Below, piece after piece: positions 30,963 to 39,356 of a DNA stretch of 40,363 bases (position 1 is the stretch's first letter; the number at the start of each line of letters is the position of its first letter). Location of the stretch: IMG/VR virus record IMGVR_UViG_3300042466_002033, positions 1 through 40,363 of that record. One strand, written 5' to 3'. Under the pieces are notes generated by a model. It was given only the letters and a program-made list of their open reading frames with translations, was not told the origin of the DNA and did not search any database. This DNA comes from a virus. A program made the translations under genes and the position numbers.

Positions 30963-31502
30963 ATGCCATACGCCCCCACCGTAAACGACCGATCTGGAGA
31001 AATCCTCGCAAATGCCACAGCCAACGCAGCTCAAATCCGCGCCCAAGGCATGATGGCTATGGGCGAGGGAATAGGCGACGGCCTCGCCGCAATCGGCGGC
31101 GGTCTATCTCAAGGCATGACGAAAAGCCAAGAAAACCGCATCGCCTCCGACGGCGCCAACGCCAAGTTCGACATGCTCAAAGGCATGAAAAAAACCGATG
31201 ACCAACCCCTTTTCAGTCAAGAAACCATCGACAAATTCGACACCATGCCGCTCGGTAAGCGCCAAGCCATTGTGCAGACAGCCGAGGCCATTATGGACGA
31301 CGACCTAAAGCGCTGGATGTATCAGACCCAATACAACGCCCAAGCCAACCGCGTGAACGCTAACATGCTAGCCCAGCAACCTGCTGCCAACCAAGTCCCC
31401 ATGAGCCCATCGGCTAATCCGGCACCAGCAACCAATCCAGCCCCAGCGCCGGCGTCTCCATACACTTTCAACCCGAATATCAAAACCCGCTCAGGCTACT
31501 AA
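30963..31502 (+). CDS. Internal virion protein candidate, 179 aa
   Basis: The N-terminal half has GEILANATANAAQIRAQGMMAMGEGIGDGLAAIGGGLSQGM, a Gly/Ala/Met helix pattern seen in the short internal proteins of podoviruses. The middle is helical and the C-terminus is an Ala/Pro/Asn linker (PSANPAPATNPAPAPASP) ending KTRSGY. It is 3 nt downstream of TfuA and 2 nt upstream of another virion gene. It is small and Gly-rich and could also be considered as a YcaO substrate. No known family name. Confidence 0.55.
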   Translation: MPYAPTVNDRSGEILANATANAAQIRAQGMMAMGEGIGDGLAAIGGGLSQGMTKSQENRIASDGANAKFDMLKGMKKTDDQPLFSQETIDKFDTMPLGKRQAIVQTAEAIMDDDLKRWMYQTQYNAQANRVNANMLAQQPAANQVPMSPSANPAPATNPAPAPASPYTFNPNIKTRSGY

Positions 31503-31504
31503 AC

Positions 31505-32392
31505 ATGAATCCCCCCTACCAAGACCCGGCCTTGCCGCAGCAGCAGCCAACGGATGAAGACCTTCTAGCATTTACCCAACCTGTGGCGGAGATGGACATG
31601 TCTCAGCCAGCAGCTCCGGTAGCCCAACCCCGCGCCGCCAAGGGACTCTCCTTCGACTGGTCCGTGCTGAACGCCCAGACCCAAGAGGAATACGACGCCA
31701 AGCCTCCCGCCATCCAACACCTCATCCACGAAATCCAACAACTCGGCACTCTTCCGTCCCAAGAATGGGCCGCCAACCGCGTGCTGGAAATTCAAAAAAA
31801 CATAGACGAGCGCAATTCGCCACAGGCGCAGGCGCAATTACAGAAAGCCAAGATCGACATTGAAAAGGCATCCGCAGAAGCCGCACAAGCCCAGCAGCGC
31901 AAGCAGGCCGCAGCCTCTGAGATCGCGAACATGCGCACCATGCTCTCCGACCTCAAAAGCCACGCAGGCATGAGCACATCGATTGGCGCCAAGGGCGCTG
32001 AATACCTTTTTGGCATGAAAAAAGAACCGATTGCCGGAACAAAGGCCGCCGACTTCTACAGCCTCCTGGAACAAGTCCAAGGCGGCACATTCATGCAAGC
32101 CTTCAACAACCTCAAAGGCGCCGGCCAGATCACCGAGCAGGAAGGTGCAAAAGCCACTGCCGCCATCGCACGACTCAACGCCAGACAATCCGAAGAGGGA
32201 TTTGGAAAAGCCCTCATGGATTTCGACGGAGTCCTCGCACAAGCTCAGGCACGCTCACAGCCCGCCACCGAGCAAGGCGCCCCAGCCGCTCCCCAGCAAG
32301 GCGCACCGCAATCTGCCGCAGCACCAGTCAAAATGATCGGCAACCGCAAATTCGTTCTGCAACCAAACGGAAAATATGTCGAATCCCGCTGA
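31505..32392 (+). CDS. Internal virion / DNA-injection protein candidate, 295 aa
   Basis: Residues about 95-140 are a Gln/Ala/Lys coiled coil (QAQAQLQKAKIDIEKASAEAAQAQQRKQAAA). A small domain follows at about 178-245 (AGTKAADFYSLLEQVQGGTF plus FNNLKGAGQITEQEGAKAT), a pattern often seen in short virion proteins of podoviruses and jumbo-like phages (AGTPAADFxxxLxxLKGxxFLxAFxxLKGxGQITxxEG). The C-terminal Pro/Gln linker ends with a small beta tail (MIGNRKFVLQPNGKYVESR). It overlaps the 1680-aa gene by 17 nt. It probably travels in the virion; enzymatic activity is not evident. Confidence 0.6.
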   Translation: MNPPYQDPALPQQQPTDEDLLAFTQPVAEMDMSQPAAPVAQPRAAKGLSFDWSVLNAQTQEEYDAKPPAIQHLIHEIQQLGTLPSQEWAANRVLEIQKNIDERNSPQAQAQLQKAKIDIEKASAEAAQAQQRKQAAASEIANMRTMLSDLKSHAGMSTSIGAKGAEYLFGMKKEPIAGTKAADFYSLLEQVQGGTFMQAFNNLKGAGQITEQEGAKATAAIARLNARQSEEGFGKALMDFDGVLAQAQARSQPATEQGAPAAPQQGAPQSAAAPVKMIGNRKFVLQPNGKYVESR

Positions 32393-35300
32393 GTATACAG
32401 CCGAGGAGCTCGACGCCATGGCAGCCGCCGAGCTGCCGGTGCAAGACGCCCCCATCCCCCCGAACGCCTCTACGGCCATCGCCGCAAGCGGAGCGCCTGA
32501 ACAGACAGGCTCACCCGAACTGATCACCGGGGAGGGGGCTCTTCCTGCCCGTGGACCTGCCATGGGCCCCGTAGCACAGATAGAGGAAGGCCGCGAGTAT
32601 TCCGCAGAGGAGCTTGACCTCCTCGCTCAATCCTCCACGCCTCCGCCTCCACAGGAATTCTCAGCGGAGGAACTCGACCAGGAAGCGGTCCGCCTCTTCG
32701 ACGACCCGACCTACGCACCTACCCGCGACGAGTATTTTGAGCTGAAAGCCACCAAGGAACGCCTAAAAGCGGAGGGAAAACTTCCCAGCGGATTCGAGAT
32801 CGCCAAGCAAGCCGTCGGCGGCCTCGTCGTCACCGCGCTGGATGCATTCAACACCGCCGTCTACTCGCCCCTTGAGACCATAGCCAAATCGCCAGCCACG
32901 ATGCAGACCGGCATCGGCCGCGCAGCGCTTGGCGCCATGCAGCTTGGCGGATGGGTAAAGGAAGGAATTCAAGGCGCCCCCAAATACCGCGACGAAGAGA
33001 CCGGCGAGTTTTTCTTCTACAACAACGAGGTCCAACTCCAGAACGCCCTTGAGAGCGGCCGCAAGCTCCGCCCCACCACCGAGGACGATCTCAAAGACCA
33101 CGAATTTGAAGGCTACATCGCCAAAAAAGGCATCGATGCCGAATACCAAGACCTCGCTACCAAGACCGCCCCCACCGAGCTTCTGACCATGCTCACCACC
33201 GGCCGCCGTGAGCAGGAAACGCCCAACTTGTCGCAGGCCGGCGTCATCGAAATGGTCGCCGACCCTACGAACCTCATCCCCTTCGGTGCCGGAGCCAAGG
33301 CCATTGGCGTCTCTCGTCTCGGTAAAGTCGTCAGCTCCCAAGCCGCCGGAGCAGTTGAAAAAGCCGCAGGCGCTCTGGTAAAAGGCAACGACGCCCTCGC
33401 AGAGCGCTTCGCCAATGTCGTCACCAACGCTACAGGATTCACGCCGCGTGATATCTCCGCCGCAGGCAAGGTCCTCAATTTCGGTAAAAATGTCGGCATC
33501 GGCGGTGGAATCGCCGCAGGAGCCGCCGCAGTGGGGGCGCCCCCCGAGTTAGCCGCCACCATCGCCGGGTTCTACCCAGTCTACAAAGCAGGCTTCGGCG
33601 TGCTCCGCAAAATCGAGACCGGCGCAGGCACTGCCAAGATCATCCTCCGCGAATCCGCCGACGCAACCAACGGCCTCGACCAAGCCGCCCGAGCCGCTGT
33701 GCTTGCAAACGACGCCGTGCCGCAAGCCTTCAAAGAAGTTCTCGAGCGCCCCAGCCAATTTGTAAGCATCGAAAGCACGCCTGCCCGCCTCGCTGCCAAT
33801 CAAGCCCTCTCGCCACAGATGCGAGCCCTCGCCAGCAAACTCTCCACCCCCGCCATCGTCCAAGCAGTGCGAGGATCCAGCGCAGTCGCCACAGGCGCAG
33901 TGAAAGGTGCAGCCATCAACGCCCCCTTCTCGCTTCTCGCCGCCAACGCAGGCGACGACGAAGAAGCCGCCGCCATCCTCGGCGCAGGTGCAGCCTTCGG
34001 TGCCGCAGGTGCAGGTGTGCAGCGCTTTACTGGCCTCCAGCAGCGCCGCCAGCAAGCCGCCATCAGTGATGTCTCCCGCATGCTCGTCGATGTCGAACTC
34101 AACGGTGGTGATGTCAGCAAGATGATGTCCACCCAGACGCCAGACAGCCTGGTCAAGCTCGCCGCCATGCAAGGCACCTTCCGCAACGCCCTTGACTTCG
34201 TGCCGCTCAACTCCACCGACTACAACGCCAATGTCCAAGCGCAAGGCGGAGCAGGTTCTGCCGGTCTCTTCGTTCAATCCGCCCCTGGAGAACGCGCCAA
34301 GGTTTTCATCAACCTCGACGCTAAGCGAACCGGCATCGAACCCCACGAATTCGGCCACGCCCTCCTCGCCAGCGGAGCCCTCGACGGCCAGCAAAAATAC
34401 GCCGCCCGTGCCTGGGTGGATAAAACCTACGGCCCCGAAGGCGTCCAAGCCCGCGCCGCTGAATACGCCAGCAGCATCATCCGAGGCAAAAACTCCGAGG
34501 CATTTCCCGACGGCAACTTCGAGATTACCCCCACCACGCTCTCCAGCGAGATGGAGAACCTCACCCAAGGCGGACTCGCCCGAGGCGACATGGACGGCCT
34601 CGACTGGGCCCGCGACGAGATATTCGCCGAGACCTTCGCCCAAGCCAGCCAGTCCATGGATTTCGCCGCCATCCGCCGAGGCGCCCCCGCAGGCGAAAAC
34701 TTCCTCACCTTTGCTGAAGGCATCCTCGGCGCCCAAGCCCGCTCCCTCACCGCCAGCGGCATCCGCATCGACGGCCAGACCGGCCGTCCGCTTGACACCC
34801 CCGGCAGCCTCTTCAAAGAAAACCCCCTCCTCGCCACCGACAAAGCGCTCCTCGGCCAGCTCGGCACCTACATCAACAACTACCGGCAGTGGGCCAACAA
34901 CCCCACACACGAAAAACCTGCCGGCGTGAAGATCGCCCCCAGCGGCCGCGCCAGCGACCTCGCCAACAACCCCCAGGTCACATTCTACGACCGAGGCGAC
35001 GGAGTAAAAGCCAACGCCTTCGCCATCCAGGATCCCGTCACCGGCCAAGCCATCCTCCGCGACCAGCGAGACCTCAACGCTGAACACGCCAAAGTCAAAG
35101 CCCAGCTCAAAGCCCTCGGCGGATCCAAGCTCCTCGAGCCAAGCAACCCCATTCTCGGCCCCAAGAAGACCGCCGACGGCCGCGTCACCATCCGAGGCAA
35201 AACGCTCCCGCAGTCCTTCGATTTCCTCAACGGCTTCATGCCGCATATCCGCAACTTCGCCCGCCAGTTCGAGCAATTCGGCCAGACCGGCGAAAGCATG

Positions 35301-37418
35301 CAGGTCCGCTACCACGCCATCGGCAGCGGTGACTCCGGCGCATTCCAGGTCAAGAAACTCGGCAACCTCGAAGCCGTAACCCGCGAGGTGCTCCCTTTCG
35401 AGTGGCAACTCACCAAGGCTGGAAACCTCAACGCCGTCCTCCTCGACCTCACCCAATTCCGCAACCGCGCCATGCGAGCCATCAACGACCGCAACGACGC
35501 ACTTGCCCCCTTCAACTGGGAACTCAGCCAAGTCGAGACCGACCTCAAGCAGTGGATGGATAACCACCGCAACAACCTCCCAGGCGAAAACAAAATCGGC
35601 ACCGCCAAGCGCGACGCCATAAATTCCCTCGTCGGCATCGCCACGAACTACAACAGAGGCAAAAACCCCCTCAACGGAGCCTTCGGCCCCGGCAGCGCCA
35701 TCAAACAATTCCGCCTCGACCGCGTAGACGCCGCCGTAGGCACCGGCCGCCAAGGCTTCCACTTCGACTACGACAAAGCCAACGGCAACCTCCTGCCAAA
35801 CATCCCCGCCGCCATGCCGGACTTGTCGAAAGACCTGCCAACCGCTAAAGGTCAGGCGATACCGGATGCTGTTGATATGCCCGTAAAATTAGGCAACCAA
35901 AATTTTATGCTCCGCCCCGCAGGCATGGTATCGATGCCTGGCCAAGCGTTTCCAGCCTACCACGGCACGCCGCACAAGGTGGACAAGTTCAGCCTAGACA
36001 AGATCGGCACCGGCGAAGGAGCGCAGGCTTATGGATATGGATTATACTTCGCTCAATCCAGGGATGTTGCCAAAACTTACGTCGACGTTGGAATAGGGAA
36101 TAGAACCCTATCCGAACAATCGGCGGCACGGCAAATTTTTGATTACAAGCGCATGAGTGGGGACCTTAAAGAAGGCCGCGATTTGTGGGTAATGAACCAA
36201 GGGGCGGAAAATCGCCAAGCCGCTCTTGAAATTTGGAATCGTGTATCACGCAATCCAGAAGCGTTTAGAACAGGCAACCTCTACACCGTCGATCTCGATG
36301 TCGAACCGGAAGACCTGCTCGATTGGGACAAGCCTTTGAGTGAGCAGAGCGAGAAGGTGCAAAAGGCAATTAAGAAAGTAATCACAGACCCAACTGGCCA
36401 GCGTGCTTTTGGAACTAACGGTAGGACTATCTACGAAAATCTTTTACGGGAGGTTAGAATTGACGGTTCAACCCCGCCTAAAAAGGCATCCGAAAAACTC
36501 GCATCCCTCGGCATCCCCGGCATCCGCTACCTTGATCAAGGCAGTCGAGGATTCCGACAGATAAAATGGAAAAACGAAGCTGCAAAAAGCAAATATGATC
36601 GTCCTGATTTTATTGCCGGAATCGTAGAAAATTACCTTGAAATCAGCAATGGCAGCGCCAGAGATGCGCTCAAGAGACTTCGGGAATCTCCGCCGCAGCA
36701 ATATCAAATTGCAGCCAATGCGTTAGAGTCTGAGGATATTGTCCCATCTCCTACCTACAACTATGTGGTCTTCGACGAGAACCTCATCAAGATTAAAGCC
36801 GAGAATGGCCAGCCCGTCTTCCCGCAAAACTTGTCAAGAGACCTGCCAACTGCTAAAGGCCAAGCCATGCCGGATGTAGTCAAAAGCGAAGCTGAATGGG
36901 GCACCCCTCTTTATGAGCCGTTGCCAAAAAAGGAATTCACCGTGCGACTTCACCACGGCACATGGCGTGGAGGCTATGATTCGTTCAAAGACGGATCGCA
37001 TTTTTCAAAAAGTAAAAAATATGCGTCCCGCTACATGCAAACATCAGCCTCCTCAATGGGCATGTCTGGGCTCAAGGAAGCGTCCAAGCAAGAAATCATC
37101 AGCGCGGATGTGACATTCAAAAAAGTTTTCGACACCCGCAATCCCGCAGACAGAAAAATTTTTGAGCAAGAATTCTATCGCAAATATGGAACGGGAACTC
37201 CCGTCGGAGAACGCGGTCTTCCCGATTGGACCGATGCCGTGGATTTGGCCGAATTTTTGGAAGAGTCGCATCCCAAATATGACGGCATTGTTTTAGACGA
37301 AGGCGGAGAACCCTTGCCCAATGGCGAAGTGCGGGTGCGTCCCGAAGTGTTTGTTCCACTCAAAGGAGCAAAAATCAAAATCGCAGACCGCACCCCGCTG
37401 GCTGATTTTAGCGAGTAG
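32376..37418 (+). CDS. Polyvalent injected protein with zincin motif and two ADP-ribosyltransferase-like domains, 1680 aa
   Basis: The N-terminus has three short AEELD repeats (YTAEELD 7-13, YSAEELD 75-81, FSAEELD 95-101). A long helical and Ala/Gly-rich membrane-like region follows to about 560. HEFGH at 657-661 in an EPHEFGHALLASG context is a zincin (HExxH) protease motif. YHGTPHKVDKFSLDKIGTGEG from 1195, then GYGLYFAQ, marks an ADP-ribosyltransferase domain of the kind found in phage polyvalent proteins. RLHHGTWRGGYDSF from 1524 and a YDGIVLDEGGE stretch mark a second one. Near-identical linkers LSKDLPTAKGQAIPDAV (1150) and LSRDLPTAKGQAMPDVV (1486) flank the first ART. The DNA from about 35930 onward is AT-richer. 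It is probably ejected with the genome to modify host targets. Confidence 0.75.
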   Translation: MSNPAEYTAEELDAMAAAELPVQDAPIPPNASTAIAASGAPEQTGSPELITGEGALPARGPAMGPVAQIEEGREYSAEELDLLAQSSTPPPPQEFSAEELDQEAVRLFDDPTYAPTRDEYFELKATKERLKAEGKLPSGFEIAKQAVGGLVVTALDAFNTAVYSPLETIAKSPATMQTGIGRAALGAMQLGGWVKEGIQGAPKYRDEETGEFFFYNNEVQLQNALESGRKLRPTTEDDLKDHEFEGYIAKKGIDAEYQDLATKTAPTELLTMLTTGRREQETPNLSQAGVIEMVADPTNLIPFGAGAKAIGVSRLGKVVSSQAAGAVEKAAGALVKGNDALAERFANVVTNATGFTPRDISAAGKVLNFGKNVGIGGGIAAGAAAVGAPPELAATIAGFYPVYKAGFGVLRKIETGAGTAKIILRESADATNGLDQAARAAVLANDAVPQAFKEVLERPSQFVSIESTPARLAANQALSPQMRALASKLSTPAIVQAVRGSSAVATGAVKGAAINAPFSLLAANAGDDEEAAAILGAGAAFGAAGAGVQRFTGLQQRRQQAAISDVSRMLVDVELNGGDVSKMMSTQTPDSLVKLAAMQGTFRNALDFVPLNSTDYNANVQAQGGAGSAGLFVQSAPGERAKVFINLDAKRTGIEPHEFGHALLASGALDGQQKYAARAWVDKTYGPEGVQARAAEYASSIIRGKNSEAFPDGNFEITPTTLSSEMENLTQGGLARGDMDGLDWARDEIFAETFAQASQSMDFAAIRRGAPAGENFLTFAEGILGAQARSLTASGIRIDGQTGRPLDTPGSLFKENPLLATDKALLGQLGTYINNYRQWANNPTHEKPAGVKIAPSGRASDLANNPQVTFYDRGDGVKANAFAIQDPVTGQAILRDQRDLNAEHAKVKAQLKALGGSKLLEPSNPILGPKKTADGRVTIRGKTLPQSFDFLNGFMPHIRNFARQFEQFGQTGESMQVRYHAIGSGDSGAFQVKKLGNLEAVTREVLPFEWQLTKAGNLNAVLLDLTQFRNRAMRAINDRNDALAPFNWELSQVETDLKQWMDNHRNNLPGENKIGTAKRDAINSLVGIATNYNRGKNPLNGAFGPGSAIKQFRLDRVDAAVGTGRQGFHFDYDKANGNLLPNIPAAMPDLSKDLPTAKGQAIPDAVDMPVKLGNQNFMLRPAGMVSMPGQAFPAYHGTPHKVDKFSLDKIGTGEGAQAYGYGLYFAQSRDVAKTYVDVGIGNRTLSEQSAARQIFDYKRMSGDLKEGRDLWVMNQGAENRQAALEIWNRVSRNPEAFRTGNLYTVDLDVEPEDLLDWDKPLSEQSEKVQKAIKKVITDPTGQRAFGTNGRTIYENLLREVRIDGSTPPKKASEKLASLGIPGIRYLDQGSRGFRQIKWKNEAAKSKYDRPDFIAGIVENYLEISNGSARDALKRLRESPPQQYQIAANALESEDIVPSPTYNYVVFDENLIKIKAENGQPVFPQNLSRDLPTAKGQAMPDVVKSEAEWGTPLYEPLPKKEFTVRLHHGTWRGGYDSFKDGSHFSKSKKYASRYMQTSASSMGMSGLKEASKQEIISADVTFKKVFDTRNPADRKIFEQEFYRKYGTGTPVGERGLPDWTDAVDLAEFLEESHPKYDGIVLDEGGEPLPNGEVRVRPEVFVPLKGAKIKIADRTPLADFSE

Positions 37419-37419
37419 C

Positions 37420-38415
37420 TCACATCCCCCAAAACTTCTCCGCCTCCGTTTGCCGGACTGCCCGAGCATAGGTTTTATTGACCATCTGCGGCGACGAGTG
37501 CCCTAGGAAAAAGGCCGTCTTCCCCGAGTCCTGCCACATTGCCAAGTGCATCGAGGCCGCTGTGTGGCGCAGGCAATTCTGCGGCCACTCCTCCCATCCC
37601 ATTTCCTCAGCCAATGCGGTGCGTGAACGCTTGATGGAACTTTCCTCCAGGCAGTCCCATTTCTTCGGCAGATGCCGAGTCAGAGCAGGCAAGATCGGCA
37701 CATAGCGCTTCCTCGGCACCGGATCAGTGGACTTGATCCTTGGCACTAAAATCTCTGTCGCCTCCACATGGTCCGGCACACAGCCCGCCACCTCGCTCAT
37801 CCGCATCCCCCCAAAGACCCCCAGCACCAACCAAGCCCGCAGCCGGTCATCCTCCGCCGTCAACTCCAGCAGTCGCTCCACATCAGAGACCGCCAACAAA
37901 TGATGCTGCGCCGTCTTCCTCGGCACCTCCGCCTTCAACACCGGCGACTTCTCGATGTAGTCGTATCTGACAAGCCAATTAAAAAACAACCGCAGGTAAA
38001 CATAGCCCTGCGCCCGCGTCGTCCCAGTCCAACCCTTCCGGCTGAGGAACGCATCAATCGTGCGTGCCGACACCGCCCCCAAATCCAGACCGCCAAACTT
38101 CTCAGCAAACTCATCCAGCCACCACTTCACCAACCGCAGGTGATTTCCCCGCAGGCTATCCCGCCTCGCCGCCAAGAAATCCTTTATCCCCTTCGACACC
38201 GTCATCCCCTTCGCATTCTCAAAAGAATCCGTCCCCTGCCGGGACAACTGCTCCAAGGTATGCTGCCGAGCCTGCTCCGCCTCCCCCCAGCTCTCAAAAA
38301 AACGCCGCTCCACCTTCCCCCCAATCCGCCGCCTCAACCGCCAAACTTTTTTCCCCCGCAAAACAAACTCCGTCACCGTCACCGACACACTTCCCGTTTC
38401 AATATGTTTTTTCAT
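37420..38415 (-). CDS. int: Tyrosine recombinase (integrase)
   Basis: A 331-aa integrase with an N-terminal arm-binding-like beta region (1-45), a SAM-like core-binding domain (about 70-165) and a catalytic domain: Arg205 (GGMRMSE), Lys228 (RIKST), Arg283 in NCLRHT, His306 (LGHSS) and nucleophile Tyr316 (KTYARAV). The first position of the usual HxLR box is Asn280 rather than His, a variant that need not abolish activity. The gene is convergent with the 1680-aa gene (1-nt gap), and its start faces the attachment site at 38428-38667. It would insert the phage into a tRNA-Thr gene. Confidence 0.9.
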   Translation of the reverse strand: MKKHIETGSVSVTVTEFVLRGKKVWRLRRRIGGKVERRFFESWGEAEQARQHTLEQLSRQGTDSFENAKGMTVSKGIKDFLAARRDSLRGNHLRLVKWWLDEFAEKFGGLDLGAVSARTIDAFLSRKGWTGTTRAQGYVYLRLFFNWLVRYDYIEKSPVLKAEVPRKTAQHHLLAVSDVERLLELTAEDDRLRAWLVLGVFGGMRMSEVAGCVPDHVEATEILVPRIKSTDPVPRKRYVPILPALTRHLPKKWDCLEESSIKRSRTALAEEMGWEEWPQNCLRHTAASMHLAMWQDSGKTAFFLGHSSPQMVNKTYARAVRQTEAEKFWGM

Positions 38416-38427
38416 GTTGATCTATCT

Positions 38428-38667
38428 GTTGCCACCGTTGCCATGAAAAGGCAATTTTTAAGAAACAAGTGGCAACAAGTAGCACCAACCAACAACACAG
38501 CCAAAAACCCCGCAGACCCAGTAAACAAGCACCTCTCCAACCGTATCTCTTTGCACAAAAGAAGAGAGCCGACGGCGGGAATCGAACCCGCATACATCGA
38601 TTACGAATCGTGTTTTCTGCCATTGGTTAGCAATAGGTTATGGCGTGTGTTGCCACACTGTTGCCAC
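38428..38667. other. attP: attP region: tRNA 3' core flanked by arm-type repeats
   Basis: Five GTTGCCAC-like octamers surround the tRNA fragment at 38567-38610. On the integrase side they are at 38428-38435, 38437-38444 (7 of 8) and 38469-38476 (inverted). On the far side they are at 38649-38656 and 38660-38667. Paired spacings of 9 and 11 bp are like integrase arm sites. Arms on both sides of a single core indicate attP, not attL or attR. Confidence 0.65.
38567..38610 (-). tRNA. 3' fragment of tRNA-Thr(CGT), integration core, not a functional tRNA
   Basis: On the minus strand, a complete T-arm (38575-38591), the 3' acceptor strand CGTCGGC (38574-38568) and an anticodon loop TTCGTAA (anticodon CGT, 38607-38601) are present. 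The 5' side of the anticodon stem pairs in only 3 of 5 positions, and there is no D-arm or matching 5' acceptor strand upstream. It therefore restores the 3' end of a host tRNA-Thr gene on integration. Confidence 0.7.
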
Positions 38668-38675
38668 GGCAGGCG

Positions 38676-39074
38676 TTATTTTTGCGAGAGAGCGAGTGGC
38701 TTGGGACTTGGATACAGGTGGGCGTGCGGGTGGATGAAGGCGACTTTTTTTGGTGGGATGGTGGTGGTGAAAAAATGTTGTTCTTGGGAGCTGCCGTCCC
38801 AGAAGCGGGCTCGGATGATTTGCACGGGGTTGCCGTTGAGGGGCCAGCCGTTTTGGTAGCAGCGCTTGAGCTCGAGGGTGCAAGGGGTGATGCCGATGAC
38901 ATCGCCGTTGAGGTCGATCATGGCGCCGTAGGGGAGGGTGTGGATTTCGACGGTGCGGTCGCTGTGCTTGGCTTCCCAGGCGCGTTTGCTGGCCTCGAGG
39001 TCGATGGTGCTGCTGGGGGTGGCGCAGCCGCTGAGGAGTAGGGCGAAAGCGAGGAGCAGCGGAGCGGTTTTCAT
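38676..39074 (-). CDS. PEGA-like lipoprotein, 132 aa
   Basis: A signal peptide and lipobox LLLSGCAT place the mature protein in the envelope. The middle (HTLPYGAMIDLNGDVIGITPCTLEL) matches a PEGA-type beta motif (extracellular, surface-layer-associated fold), followed by a beta-rich C-terminal half. Start ATG 39074 overlaps the upstream gene by ATGA; an earlier in-frame start would add a basic stretch before the signal peptide. Encoded in the lysogeny block next to the regulator, it may be expressed by the prophage, for instance for superinfection exclusion; this is inference. Confidence 0.65.
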   Translation of the reverse strand: MKTAPLLLAFALLLSGCATPSSTIDLEASKRAWEAKHSDRTVEIHTLPYGAMIDLNGDVIGITPCTLELKRCYQNGWPLNGNPVQIIRARFWDGSSQEQHFFTTTIPPKKVAFIHPHAHLYPSPKPLALSQK

Positions 39075-39349
39075 TTTTGTTTTTCTAAAAGGGCGTCGTA
39101 TTCTTTTTGGTGCCGCTCTTGTCTTTCTTTTCGATACCAATCGAATTCTGAATAGTAGATTTCTTCCTCAAGATCGCTGCGGAGTTTTTGGTTTTTTTGC
39201 ATGAGGGGCTGGATGACAAATAATGCGAGCAGGCTGGAGGCGGTCAGGAGACCTTGCAGGAAATGGAGGGCAGTGCTCGAACTGCCGACGGTAAAGAAGA
39301 GAAGGCCGATGGGGGCTATGGCGATGAGTAGGATGGTGGTTTTTTTCAT
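39071..39349 (-). CDS. Small membrane protein with charged coiled-coil tail, 92 aa
   Basis: Two hydrophobic segments (TTILLIAIAPIGLLFFTV and ALHFLQGLLTASSLLALFVI) followed by a highly charged helix (SDLEEEIYYSEFDWYRKERQERHQKEYDALLEKQK). The start lies 7 nt after the stop of the ribbon-helix-helix gene, and the stop overlaps the lipoprotein start, so the three form one leftward operon. Not recognised as a known family. The membrane pairing with a lipoprotein suggests an envelope role in the lysogen. Confidence 0.6.
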   Translation of the reverse strand: MKKTTILLIAIAPIGLLFFTVGSSSTALHFLQGLLTASSLLALFVIQPLMQKNQKLRSDLEEEIYYSEFDWYRKERQERHQKEYDALLEKQK

Positions 39350-39356
39350 GGCGAGG

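Noticed and set aside
33549-35762. A 737-codon open frame on the minus strand inside the 1680-aa gene
   Set aside because: It is antisense to a gene with clear domains, is extremely Gly/Val/Ala/Glu-rich, and arises from the GC-rich third codon positions of the real gene.
38567-38640. A functional tRNA-Thr gene
   Set aside because: There is no D-arm or matching 5' acceptor strand and only 3 of 5 anticodon-stem pairs; it is better read as the integration core.
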